NCBI GenBank assembly: GCA_963591145.1
Contig: CAVARE010000032.1
Coordinates: 1-38,104 of the forward strand
Direction: 5' to 3'
Source of the DNA: RGIG5612 sp963591145
GTDB lineage: Bacteria > Bacillota > Clostridia > Lachnospirales > Lachnospiraceae
DNA: 38,104 nucleotides
The number at the start of each line of letters is the position of its first letter. Position 1 is the first letter of the stretch. Positions 16,274 through 24,964 of the stretch are shown piece by piece. The notes under the pieces were generated by a model. It did not search any database. It was not told where the DNA came from and worked only from the letters and a program-made list of their open reading frames with translations. Position numbers and translations under genes: made by a program.

Positions 16274-16711
16274 CTAAACAAACACCGCCTTCACAAGGAC
16301 ATAAGCTCCTAATATAAAGGGTGCAAATGCTATGCGGTCATTTCGTCTTTTTATCTTCAATGCCAGTAAAAACATGGAGCAGACTGCTGCCAGTAATAAT
16401 GAACTTACGATCAGAATTATATTATCCAACCAGCCCAAAAATATTCCTGTGACTGTAAATATAAGTCCGTCACCATATCCTACCGCCTCACGGCTGGCAT
16501 ATCCTATCAGTAAAACGACGCTTCCCGTCAGCATGCCATAAAAAATCTGCATTATGTCCTTATCCCCTGTGATAATAACCGCTGCTAATCCTACGGCTCC
16601 TCCTATGCAGATCAATGCAAGACTTATTCTCTCAGTTTTACAATCTTCATATGCTGCAGCCGCAAGGAATATAAGAGCAGCTGCAGCCAATATTTGTGAA
16701 CCGTATTCCAA
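16274..16711 (-). CDS. prepilin peptidase, A24 family (TadV/CpaA-like)
   Basis: 145-residue membrane aspartyl protease that processes Flp and TadE-type prepilins. The two catalytic Asp are in AYEDCKTERIS (near residue 23) and the GxGD motif of EAVGYGDGLIF. There are about four to five membrane helices and no N-methylation domain, as usual for Tad systems. The start is TTG (16711) with GGGAG about seven bases upstream. Embedded between two TadE-like genes. Confidence 0.9.
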   Translation of the reverse strand: MEYGSQILAAAALIFLAAAAYEDCKTERISLALICIGGAVGLAAVIITGDKDIMQIFYGMLTGSVVLLIGYASREAVGYGDGLIFTVTGIFLGWLDNIILIVSSLLLAAVCSMFLLALKIKRRNDRIAFAPFILGAYVLVKAVFV

Positions 16712-16755
16712 TTTTCTCTCCCATTTTTCTTGAGCCGATTAAAACGCTCTGATGC

Positions 16756-17835
16756 TCATTCATGAGCGCTCTGCGCCTTGCATTTTGAGCATACCCGCAT
16801 ACCATCAACCTCAGAAATGTCATATTCTACAACCGTTCTTTTTAAGCCGCTGCAGCTAAGAGAGGAATGCCAGTTGGTGCCGTAATCCGTAATATATACA
16901 GTAGAAAAATCTCCCGAAGCAGCACATTCTGAGCATCTGTCATATCTGGCGCCGCTTGAATTTCTCTTATGAGACAGCTCACTATACGATGTGGAATGAA
17001 TCGACAGGTCAAGGTAATGGCACGAAGCCGACAGATGATATACAGAACCTGTAGGCGTAACATAAACCGTCTGGCCATCACTGTCATCCGATGCTCCGCC
17101 TGATTTTTTCTCCAGCGATTCTCCTGTCCAGACATGACTTCTCATTCTCTGTACAAATCTTAATGTTCCCCAACCAGATGGCACCCACGGAACCTGATAA
17201 TCATAGCTCGTTATTATATCCAGGATTCCGTCTGTTTCATCAAAAGTGGAATTATAAGTATACAGTCCGCCTGTTCCGCCCTTTACTCTAGACTGTTCCA
17301 CCAGCGAATTAAGACTGTTATCAGAAAGTATCCACATCTTAATAGTTGTGGGATTTATTCCCAGCGACATCATCGTAAGCGTCTGCTCGTCTGTATCGGA
17401 ATTCTTCTCTTTGATCGATGAAGCATGCTCCAGTGCATAGGCTGTCTTGCCCATGCTCCTGGACGTTTCTTCCATTGATACCTGAATATTTATCTGAAGA
17501 TTCAGAATGACAAGGAAGCTTATAAGTGCTATGCAGAACATTAAAAACAGCGGAACGGATACTGCAGCCTCAAGTGTGAGGCTGGCATGTGCACTCATTT
17601 TGAAGGTCTCGAAGCGGGTGCTCAGACCCTTCCTTAATGCCGACAAACGAGCGCTCAGTTTCTTTCTTAATGCCAGAAACCTGGCGTACAGTTTCTGTCC
17701 CAGTCTGGAAAAGGCAGAATAAAGAGGATGAAGGATTTCATATTGACTGAATTTATGAAGACCCCTGTTTTGTTTTGAACATTGTTCGTATCTGATGATC
17801 TTTATAATTGTTTGTGTTACTGTAAAATTACGCAT
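16756..17835 (-). CDS. TadE-like pseudopilin with two tandem Ada-like His/Cys domains
   Basis: 359 residues. ATG 17835 has GAGGA seven bases upstream, giving an unusually long basic N-terminal tail of about 80 residues with an internal repeat (LRKKLSARLSALRKGLSTRF). Then A-SLTLEAAVSVPLFLMFCIALISFL, a prepilin-like segment (Ala at -1, Glu at +5) and membrane helix. The extracytoplasmic part ends in two similar modules: VYVTPTGSVYHLSASC (His267, Cys272) with RCSEC (Cys301, Cys304), and VYITDYGTNWHSSLSC (His323, Cys328) with VCSKC (Cys349, Cys352). The H-x4-C...C-x2-C arrangement resembles Ada-type metal-binding modules. Whether it binds zinc or forms disulfides outside the cell is not known. 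Confidence 0.85.
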   Translation of the reverse strand: MRNFTVTQTIIKIIRYEQCSKQNRGLHKFSQYEILHPLYSAFSRLGQKLYARFLALRKKLSARLSALRKGLSTRFETFKMSAHASLTLEAAVSVPLFLMFCIALISFLVILNLQINIQVSMEETSRSMGKTAYALEHASSIKEKNSDTDEQTLTMMSLGINPTTIKMWILSDNSLNSLVEQSRVKGGTGGLYTYNSTFDETDGILDIITSYDYQVPWVPSGWGTLRFVQRMRSHVWTGESLEKKSGGASDDSDGQTVYVTPTGSVYHLSASCHYLDLSIHSTSYSELSHKRNSSGARYDRCSECAASGDFSTVYITDYGTNWHSSLSCSGLKRTVVEYDISEVDGMRVCSKCKAQSAHE

Positions 17836-17962
17836 TTTACATCCTCTTTATCGCCTAATCTATCACAAACGCCAAAATATTGATTCGGTTTCTGGTATAG
17901 CATTTGATTTAGCCATACCAATATTGCTTGCCTGTTTTTTGCCTCCCAGCAAATTAACATAC

Positions 17963-19963
17963 CTAATATGAATATTCCTGCGTATAAGTGAACCCATATC
18001 TTCCATCGCCATTTCCAACAATATTTTTTACAAATCCAAATGAAGAAAACATCTGTGCCGCGCTGTAACTGGCCTGAAGCTGTATGCTGCTGATACAGCC
18101 GCTCATTCTGAATGATGAATTATGATTTTTACACATATTTGCCTGTATCATATCCATTGTTCTGTAGGCCTCGTCTGACAGACCCTCCGTAAGAAGCATT
18201 AAGCCCAGATAATCCTTGTATGCAAGGCCTGAATCGCTTGACGCTGCCGGAACAATGCTCTTGCTGAAGTTCTTAAGGCCTATCGCGGATATGCTCCATT
18301 CAGCAGAATTCTTCAGTAATGAAATCTTGCCTCCTGACATGATAGTCTTAACATCGCATAATGCTTCCGCCAGACACCATATGCTCATAACAACGGACGC
18401 AATGATCTGAACCAGAAATTCCAGCCCTGTCCAGCCGATTATCCCATGAGCCAGACTCTGTACCTCAGCCATCTTGGATGAGTCTGTCACAAAGCTCATC
18501 ATGTTAAGACCAGATCTTAACAGAACCAGATCTCTTACTACAGTTTCAAGATTATCCTTGTCATTATTTTTACCGGCCAGTATATATTCTGCTTCGTATT
18601 TAAGAGCTGTATCTTCCTTAGGATCCAGATAATTGCCGAAATGCTCCAGCACATATTCGCCCAACATCACTTTCTTATAGGATGAGGACAATAGGCCTCC
18701 GCCAGAGCCTGATCTCTTGACTGTTTTAGACGGCAGCTCAGAGGTCTCAATAGAGCTGCCAGATATACGGCCATCTGTCATTGCAGCGAGAAGACCCTTA
18801 TTAAAAATATCTCCTATCGTGGATATAAAGCCGGTATCCTCGGTCTGTACGGCTTCCTCGCTCGCATTTAGCCCCAGCTCATCTACATCAAATGATGCAA
18901 ATGTTGCTCTGCAATAATCAATTGAACTCTTCGTATTAATAAGATTCTGTCCGCTGGTTCCTGTTCCAATCTCGTTTATAAGAAGATTCAGACTCTCTAT
19001 CTTCTTGCTGTATTCATTGGCGATCTCCAGATTCTCCGTGACCTTATAATAATCTGCATCCTTGTCAGCACTTTTAAGCCTCAGATCCTCGAGCTGCGTT
19101 CTTATTGCCGCCACGGCTTCATCACTGTATTCATCCTCCGTGAGCTCTAACTGCTCTTCGAGATCTGCAATGGCAGCCTCTGCCTCTGTCATACCGTCAT
19201 AATAATTCTGAGATTCAGTCTGGATAGTCTCAAGATTCGATTCGTATTGATTTTTAGCAGACCTAAGCTTCCAATAATCAATGTCAAATTGCGCTACATA
19301 CAACACGCTGCCGCTCTCTTCGTAATTTTCCAGATCTTCCTTCATATCTCCCAGGATAGTTTTAGGATTATATGCTATGCTTTTGACCTTATCTGTCGCC
19401 TGCTGTATCTTAGTTACAGAATTACCGACTTTCAGGAAGACATCCTGGTACTGATTGATCTTCTCTATAAATGCAGCTACCTTCTGTCCTGCTCCGACCT
19501 GTGTGAAATTCTCCAGTATCTTATCCATGACCTCACTGCTTAAGAAATACAGCATGTAATCGCATACCTGCTCAGTAAAGACCATACCATTATCATCCGT
19601 GATCCATTCCACGTCCTCTATTGCTGATGCATCAAAGGAGGCCTGCAGAAAATCAGCATCCCAATATACATCCAGCCCTGACAGCTTCAGATTATTCTGA
19701 ATATAATCATTAAAATCCGCCGTAAATTCCGCTTCATCCTTCCACAGCGCCATGACGCCATACTCATCGAATATTTCGGATGCAAATTCTGCGAAGCACG
19801 AATCTGCTGCCATATATGTGATTCCCCTTAGCTTGGCATTAAGGCAATTAACCCTGGCAGATTCTGCAAGCGTACAGATTATGGACATCATAAGCACCAG
19901 TGACATCAGCATATATATGGTGATGCTCCCGTTCTTCCTTAGTCCCGGCATATCATATTCCAT
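17963..19963 (-). CDS. large Tad-locus surface protein (DUF5702-like)
   Basis: 666 residues. N terminus GLRKNGSITIYMLMSLVLMMSIICTLAESARV is one membrane helix in a pseudopilin-like setting (compare K-G-S-I-T-V of DUF5702 proteins). The central part (about 170-340) is strongly coiled-coil (YYDGMTEAEAAIADLEEQLELTEDE...), followed by a second hydrophobic region near 520-545. The start overlaps flp1 by 11 bases; an alternative ATG at 19951 lies just after the flp1 stop (TGATATG). A TadF/TadG-like role at the cell surface or in pilus anchoring is inference from position. Confidence 0.75.
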   Translation of the reverse strand: MEYDMPGLRKNGSITIYMLMSLVLMMSIICTLAESARVNCLNAKLRGITYMAADSCFAEFASEIFDEYGVMALWKDEAEFTADFNDYIQNNLKLSGLDVYWDADFLQASFDASAIEDVEWITDDNGMVFTEQVCDYMLYFLSSEVMDKILENFTQVGAGQKVAAFIEKINQYQDVFLKVGNSVTKIQQATDKVKSIAYNPKTILGDMKEDLENYEESGSVLYVAQFDIDYWKLRSAKNQYESNLETIQTESQNYYDGMTEAEAAIADLEEQLELTEDEYSDEAVAAIRTQLEDLRLKSADKDADYYKVTENLEIANEYSKKIESLNLLINEIGTGTSGQNLINTKSSIDYCRATFASFDVDELGLNASEEAVQTEDTGFISTIGDIFNKGLLAAMTDGRISGSSIETSELPSKTVKRSGSGGGLLSSSYKKVMLGEYVLEHFGNYLDPKEDTALKYEAEYILAGKNNDKDNLETVVRDLVLLRSGLNMMSFVTDSSKMAEVQSLAHGIIGWTGLEFLVQIIASVVMSIWCLAEALCDVKTIMSGGKISLLKNSAEWSISAIGLKNFSKSIVPAASSDSGLAYKDYLGLMLLTEGLSDEAYRTMDMIQANMCKNHNSSFRMSGCISSIQLQASYSAAQMFSSFGFVKNIVGNGDGRYGFTYTQEYSY

Positions 19964-20147
19964 CTACCTGGCTCGTTATGTTAGAGAATATGCTTCTGGC
20001 CAGAGATACGATCTGATCCTTGAATATAATTACCAGGCCTACCAGAACCAGCAAGATCAGTATTACCTCCACAACACCAATTCCATTCTCGTCATCCTTG
20101 AAGAATGACTTGGTTTTCATAAGCAGTACATTTAACATTTCGCTCAT
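19953..20147 (-). CDS. Flp1-type major pilin
   Basis: 64-residue type IVb prepilin. Leader MSEMLNVLLMKTKSFFKDDENG, then IGVVEVILILLVLVGLVIIFKDQIVSLARSIFSNI: cleavage after Gly with Glu at +5, and a single hydrophobic helix. The ribosome site GGAAAGGGG is strong. It sits directly downstream of tadC but separated from it by repeat copy B and a larger flanking inverted repeat, which may allow pilin to be made in excess over the assembly machine. Confidence 0.9.
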   Translation of the reverse strand: MSEMLNVLLMKTKSFFKDDENGIGVVEVILILLVLVGLVIIFKDQIVSLARSIFSNITSQVDGI

Positions 20148-20227
20148 TTTCTCTTCCCCTTTCCTACAACAATAAATGTTCCTGGCAGCGGCTGTGTTAA
20201 GTTACACTGTGTAAAAATATGCTTCCA

Positions 20228-20315
20228 GTGTGCCGTGAACCTCGGCGTGCAGCACACTGCTCGAAATCGCCTTCGCTGATTGATTTCTCGCAGGTGCTGC
20301 GCCGTCCCGGCACAC
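20228..20315 (+). repeat. palindromic intergenic repeat, copy B
   Basis: 88-base palindrome between tadC and flp1. Outer arms GTGTGCCG/CGGCACAC, middle arms GCAGCAC/GTGCTGC, inner arms GAAATC/GATTTC. Relative to copies A, C and D (GAAAAC/GTTTTC) the inner stem has a compensatory A-T to T-A change, and the outer arm is extended by different but still complementary bases. It is enclosed by GTGTAAA/TTTACAC and a perfect 12-bp inverted repeat GCAGCGGCTGTG/CACAGCCGCTGC. Confidence 0.88.
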
Positions 20316-20383
20316 GATCGTAATTTACACCAAGTCACAAATCTCATTCACAGCCGCTGCTCATTTTTATCTCATTGGACGGA

Positions 20384-21856
20384 TTAAACATCCATGGACA
20401 TGAGTGCAGGAATTGCTATGATGGCGATGACTACTATGAGCATCAAAACCATAGGTATCAGCATCTTCGTGCTGGCCTGCTCTCCCTTCTTGCGGGCCAG
20501 ACGCTTCCTTGTTTCGAAGGATTCCTGCACTTCCTGCTTCAGCAGGAGCTTCATGCCTTTAGTTCCCTTATTCAGATTCTGCTCCAATATATTTCCCAGC
20601 TTAATATATGGATACAGTGCGCACCTTTTTCCAAATTGAGCATAGGCTTCTGATTCACTCACTCCGCTATCGATCTTCTCGAGAGCCAGCTTCATCTCCG
20701 TATATGCATACCTGGTATCTTTATTATCTTTTTTATGTCTGCTTCTATACTTCTCCTCTTTGGCTTCCTGATCGCTTACGATTCTCTCGAATGCGCTATG
20801 AATGCTAAGACCTGCTTCATACAGAAGGCTTAGTTTCGAAACAATCTCCGTAAAATCCAGCATCATCTGATCGTTTCGTTTCTTAACTTTGTCTTCGAGA
20901 GCTTTATCATAAAATACTGCTATTGCTATTAGCGCAAATATCCCGAGAAGCAGAAGCAGATAGCTGTCGTCTTCCTTCGTTTCACTGAATTTAACATTGT
21001 AACCATTTACCTGCTCAGGCAGCGTAACCTTATCACTATAAATATTATTTTCCGACTCTACCTGTTCTGTTATGCTGTTAATAAGCTTCTCCTGGCCGTC
21101 TAATGTTTTGGCCGACAGCATCACCGGAATAGTAAAAATCTGCGATATGTCATCCAGCGAGAAGGTCGCATAGAGATTAACAAGGCTGGTCATTCTCTCC
21201 TCCAGGTCTGCCTGTATCTCTCCGTTATAGTTAATTTCAGAGATATCCTCGATCTCCCAGTAGATATTGAACCCATTATATTCATCAATCAGATTAAGGG
21301 GCTGCGTCACGCAGTCTTGTGATTCGTTTTCTCCCAGCATCTCCTGCTTGACGCCATCCAGACTTTTTTCAAACAATTCCAAAATTTCAGACTCTGTATA
21401 CTTAACTGCACTGACATTTATATTGATCTTGTCCTGTGTATTTTTATAATCCACATCTAATTCATAAGACTTGCTGCTCTCCCCGTAGCCCGGCCTGTTA
21501 AGATACTTTATATAAGTAATTCCGCTATTTGCCGCGCAGGTAAGAAATCCCAGAAGAGATATTCCTGCTATCACAGCCACTATTGATGCATATTTTCTGA
21601 CAATATATAGATATTCCTCATACTCAACATTTTCTCTTACATACAGGCTCCTTAGAAGACCTCTGATTCTGTCTGCCCGACCGCTGTCAGGAAACATATG
21701 CCGGCACAGATCTGCCAGCCTCGCCGATAGCGGATACAACAGTCTTAATGGATGCTCATGCCTGTCCAGGTTCTTAAATAATTTTTTCTTATATCCAGAG
21801 TTGATCACTATCAAGACAACCAGTGCCAGTAATATAATTCCGTATACCCAGATCAT
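20384..21856 (-). CDS. tadC: TadC-like pilus assembly platform protein with large extracytoplasmic insert
   Basis: 490 residues, much longer than a usual TadC (about 300). The C-terminal third is a T2SSF domain (MMLDFTEIVSKLSLLYEAGLSIHSAFERI... RRLARKKGEQASTKMLIPMVLMLIVVIAIIAIP). The N-terminal part has a helix at 3-20, a basic cytoplasmic stretch and a helix at about 88-108. About 190 residues then lie between that helix and the next (DSYLLLLLGIFALIAIAVFYDKAL), predicted to face outside. Inner-membrane platform with TadB, driven by TadA. ATG starts right after tadB. Confidence 0.88.
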   Translation of the reverse strand: MIWVYGIILLALVVLIVINSGYKKKLFKNLDRHEHPLRLLYPLSARLADLCRHMFPDSGRADRIRGLLRSLYVRENVEYEEYLYIVRKYASIVAVIAGISLLGFLTCAANSGITYIKYLNRPGYGESSKSYELDVDYKNTQDKININVSAVKYTESEILELFEKSLDGVKQEMLGENESQDCVTQPLNLIDEYNGFNIYWEIEDISEINYNGEIQADLEERMTSLVNLYATFSLDDISQIFTIPVMLSAKTLDGQEKLINSITEQVESENNIYSDKVTLPEQVNGYNVKFSETKEDDSYLLLLLGIFALIAIAVFYDKALEDKVKKRNDQMMLDFTEIVSKLSLLYEAGLSIHSAFERIVSDQEAKEEKYRSRHKKDNKDTRYAYTEMKLALEKIDSGVSESEAYAQFGKRCALYPYIKLGNILEQNLNKGTKGMKLLLKQEVQESFETRKRLARKKGEQASTKMLIPMVLMLIVVIAIIAIPALMSMDV

Positions 21857-22573
21857 TCATACCTCTATTCTTGTTATCCTTCTTCCCAACAATACAGCAG
21901 CACCATATATGATAAGACATGCTGTCATGATCAATACCCCTGTCAGATTGCCATACAGCGGATCCAGCAGTCCCCCGGATGTAAGGTCGATATAGAGAAT
22001 AATGCCTATGGGTATGACCATCATTATATTTTGTTCCAGCTTTTTAGAGCTTATGATTACTTCGATTTCGTTCTTGGTATCTATCTTGGCAGATATGTCG
22101 TCGGCCGTCTTTTTGATGATCTCAACCATATCGCCGCCGCTTCTTTTCGCTATGCTGAATACCGAGGCAAATGTCTCTATATCCTCCACCTGTGTTCTGT
22201 CCGCAAGATCCTTAAATATTTCCTCTGCAGAAATTCCCATGCTGATCTGGTTCAGCATTATGTTTAATTCCTTGTATATCGGAGAATCTTCCCCATGCAG
22301 CATAGTGATCTCTTCAGCACATTCCTTAAGGGCATTTTCTATTGAATAGCCTGATCTCAGCGATGCCACCAGACTATCCAGCATATCCTTAAACTGCGTG
22401 CTCAGTAACGCCTTACGTTTAAGGATCATGTCTCTTCTATGTATCCTTCGATATACTATGATGCACGGGAGAAGAAGTGTTATAACCCATATTGATTTAT
22501 AAAACAGATACAATACGATGAAGATCACGATATAAACCATTATTGACCTTAATCTGTCAGTTGACTTTCTCAT
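21857..22573 (-). CDS. tadB: TadB-like pilus assembly platform protein
   Basis: 238 residues with T2SSF features: LDSLVASLRSGYSIENALKECAEEI, ISAEEIFKDLADRTQVEDIETFASVFSIAKRSGGDMVEIIKKTADDI, then a C-terminal helix pair. The ATG at 22573 has AGG five bases upstream and overlaps the tadA end; a GTG six bases earlier is also possible. Partner of TadC in the inner membrane, with TadA as motor. Confidence 0.9.
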   Translation of the reverse strand: MRKSTDRLRSIMVYIVIFIVLYLFYKSIWVITLLLPCIIVYRRIHRRDMILKRKALLSTQFKDMLDSLVASLRSGYSIENALKECAEEITMLHGEDSPIYKELNIMLNQISMGISAEEIFKDLADRTQVEDIETFASVFSIAKRSGGDMVEIIKKTADDISAKIDTKNEIEVIISSKKLEQNIMMVIPIGIILYIDLTSGGLLDPLYGNLTGVLIMTACLIIYGAAVLLGRRITRIEV

Positions 22574-23768
22574 ATTCACCTGCCATCATCCCTTTTCTTA
22601 TAAGCAGCGGTATATCTGTCCTTACAAGGACTCCGCTCTTAGATTTGTCAGCATTATATTTGTACTCAAATAGCGAACTTAATTTTATATTGTTCTCTTC
22701 TAATCCTTCTATCTGTGATATGTTCAGAACCTTTCTTGATCCGTCCCGCAGCCTTCCCAGATGAACCATAATATCGATAGCTGAGGCAATCTGTCCTCTG
22801 ATCGCCATCAGCGGCAGCTCTTCTCCTGCCATCATCGTCATGACCTCCAGTCTGCTCAGCATATCCTGGGGCGAGTTTCCGTGACCCGTAGAGAGACTTC
22901 CATCGTGTCCTGTATTCATAGCCTGAAGCATGTCTAGTGCCTCAGCGCCTCTCACCTCGCCTACTATGATCCGGCTGGGTCTCATTCTGAGTGACGTCCT
23001 TATAAGATCTCTGATAGTTATTGCATTTTCGCCTTCCACATTGGCCTGTCTGCATTCGAGACTTACCAGATTATCTATATGCTCAATCTTAAGCTCAGCC
23101 GAATCCTCTATTGTGATAATCCTTTCATCCTGCGGGATAAAGTTAGACAAGGCATTAAGAAATGTCGTCTTACCCGAACCTGTACCACCGCTGATAAAAA
23201 TGTTATATCCGTTTTCTACCAGTCCTTTTAAGAACTGCACCGCCTCCTGAGTAATCGACCCTAACTGTATCAGTCTGTCCATAGTAATCGAGTCCTTAGG
23301 AAACTTTCTTATCGTAACCGCCGCTCCCGATATTGAAACCGGATCAAGTACGATATTAACTCGTGAGCCGTCATAGAGCCTTGTATCTAATATAGGCGAC
23401 GACTCATTTACTCTCTTATTAGCCCTCGCTGCTATGGTCTGTATCACATCCCGCAGCTTCTCCTCGGATGAAAATCGTCCGTTATATCTGAATAATTTTC
23501 CATTCTTTTCAATAAATATCCTGTCACTGCCATTGATCATGATCTCCGTTATGTCATCGTCATCTAAGATCTCCTGAAGAACATCAAGTCCCCGTATCGC
23601 ATTAAAGAGTTCTCTGCTGATACGCATTTTTTCCTTCAGTGATGCACTGTCATGATATTCATTTATTACCATTTCCGTGATTGTCTCGTTTAACTCTTCA
23701 TCGCTTATATTTCGCGACAGATCTATATTGTTTATGAGACGATTTTTAAGCTCTTCAATCAGGATCAA
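22557..23768 (-). CDS. tadA: Tad pilus secretion ATPase TadA/CpaF
   Basis: 403-residue hexameric secretion ATPase that drives Flp pilus assembly. Walker A GGTGSGKTTFLNALSNFIP, Asp box IITIEDSAEL, Walker B region RPSRIIVGEVRGAEALDMLQAMNTGHDGSLSTGHGNS with the His box. The N-terminal part (NETITEMVINEYHD...) is the usual CpaF helical domain. Start is TTG 23768 with GGAGG six bases upstream, inside the end of tadZ, so translation is coupled. Confidence 0.95.
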   Translation of the reverse strand: MILIEELKNRLINNIDLSRNISDEELNETITEMVINEYHDSASLKEKMRISRELFNAIRGLDVLQEILDDDDITEIMINGSDRIFIEKNGKLFRYNGRFSSEEKLRDVIQTIAARANKRVNESSPILDTRLYDGSRVNIVLDPVSISGAAVTIRKFPKDSITMDRLIQLGSITQEAVQFLKGLVENGYNIFISGGTGSGKTTFLNALSNFIPQDERIITIEDSAELKIEHIDNLVSLECRQANVEGENAITIRDLIRTSLRMRPSRIIVGEVRGAEALDMLQAMNTGHDGSLSTGHGNSPQDMLSRLEVMTMMAGEELPLMAIRGQIASAIDIMVHLGRLRDGSRKVLNISQIEGLEENNIKLSSLFEYKYNADKSKSGVLVRTDIPLLIRKGMMAGEYEKVN

Positions 23769-24786
23769 CAGTTACCTCCATAATCTTGTCGAAGTCATCC
23801 TTTCTTCCTAGGCTTATGATATATTCTCTAAATTCCCGCATTTTCTCCATGGCTATCTGATCATTTACAGCAGTATTCCCTGATTTATGAGTCAGAACAC
23901 TCCTGTAGGTTTTATTTTCAGAATATGGCAAGGCCGGAATATACAGATTGCCATACTCAAAAATCACATCCATCAAATTTTCAGTTATTGCCGCCATATC
24001 CACGAGAATGTATTGATACCCTCCAGTCATGCTTAGAGTTGCCAAAAAGTCCGGCCAATCTTCTTCGCTTAGTTCTTCCAGGTCTTCGGGATTGACTGGT
24101 GCCGTCAATACATCCATTCCACAATAGCTGCCCCTCAACTTTGTCAGGGTCTCCGCCAACTTTCTGCGGTTTGTTTTATAAACATAAATCAGATCGGAAA
24201 TTCCGGTATTTTTAGGATAATCGAGCCATTTATTTGCTCCTGAGAAAGGCTCCAAATTAATATATAAAACCTTGTTCTTGTCACCATTTTCAGTTTTAAC
24301 CAATCTCTTCATAATGACTGGCGCGAGCCTTACATGACTTACTTTATCAACAGGTGAATATATTCCCGCTACGTGAAGATTCTTGATCCGGTCACCTGAC
24401 CTTATATCAAAATCTTCCAGCTGTGCGCCTATTTCTGCCATGATATTATCTGCTGACTGATATTTATTTATGCAGGCCGTTTTCTTCAGTCCGCCCGGTA
24501 TCTCTGAGCTGATTCTGTCCGCGAGCTGCTGCTCTCCAAGAAATATTACAAACAAATTACTATTACTGGTTAAAATCATTATGGCCTGTCCGATGCTGTC
24601 TTCATCATCATTCAGGGAAATAAGCAGAACAGTCTTCTCGTTTCGTTTCAGATAATCATTCAGAGCCTCCGGATCAGTAAATCCGACAATATCAAATGCT
24701 GAATTCTTCTTAGAATTAGCATAGCTTAATAAGCGTTCGATATACGATGGGCATGAATCGTAAACTGCCAAAGTACTCTTTGCCAA
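23755..24786 (-). CDS. tadZ: TadZ/CpaE-like pilus localisation protein with degenerate P-loop
   Basis: 343 residues. The N-terminal ~120 residues look like an atypical receiver domain (LAVYDSCPSYIERLLSYANSKK, VLLISLNDDED), followed by a ParA/MinD-like fold. The expected deviant Walker A (KGGxGKT) is replaced by YSPVDKVSHVRLAPVI, with no GK-S/T, while the later VLYINLEPFSG and YILVDMAAITENLMDVIFEYG segments remain. It is probably a non-hydrolysing scaffold. Starts at TTG 24786 with AGGAG eight bases upstream. First gene of the Tad operon, behind the promoter at 24875-24903. Confidence 0.82.
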   Translation of the reverse strand: MAKSTLAVYDSCPSYIERLLSYANSKKNSAFDIVGFTDPEALNDYLKRNEKTVLLISLNDDEDSIGQAIMILTSNSNLFVIFLGEQQLADRISSEIPGGLKKTACINKYQSADNIMAEIGAQLEDFDIRSGDRIKNLHVAGIYSPVDKVSHVRLAPVIMKRLVKTENGDKNKVLYINLEPFSGANKWLDYPKNTGISDLIYVYKTNRRKLAETLTKLRGSYCGMDVLTAPVNPEDLEELSEEDWPDFLATLSMTGGYQYILVDMAAITENLMDVIFEYGNLYIPALPYSENKTYRSVLTHKSGNTAVNDQIAMEKMREFREYIISLGRKDDFDKIMEVTVDPD

Positions 24787-24874
24787 TATTTTTCTCCTTT
24801 TTTATTTTCTTTACCGGTATATACAAGCTGCCTGGAAGATTCAACTTGTTTTGCTTCGAATGAAGCGTACCTGG

Positions 24875-24903
24875 ACTATAAATCAGCACAATTATAAAGT
24901 CAA
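24875..24903 (-). promoter_or_regulatory. promoter of the Tad operon
   Basis: TTGACT (24898-24903) and TATAGT (24875-24880) with a 17-base spacer on the minus strand, immediately after the terminator hairpin of the radical SAM gene. Leader of about 80 bases with a small GCTT(C)/GAAGC hairpin before tadZ. Confidence 0.7.
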
Positions 24904-24905
24904 TA

Positions 24906-24934
24906 AGGCACTTTCAACTTTGTGAAAAGTGCCT
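24906..24934 (-). terminator. terminator hairpin after the radical SAM gene
   Basis: AGGCACTTT (24906-24914) and AAAGTGCCT (24926-24934) form a 9-bp stem 30 bases after the stop codon. On the transcribed strand it is followed by UAUUGACUUU, a weak U tract, which overlaps the -35 of the Tad promoter. Confidence 0.6.
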
Positions 24935-24964
24935 AGAAATAGGGCTTGTAATACGTTTTCAGCA

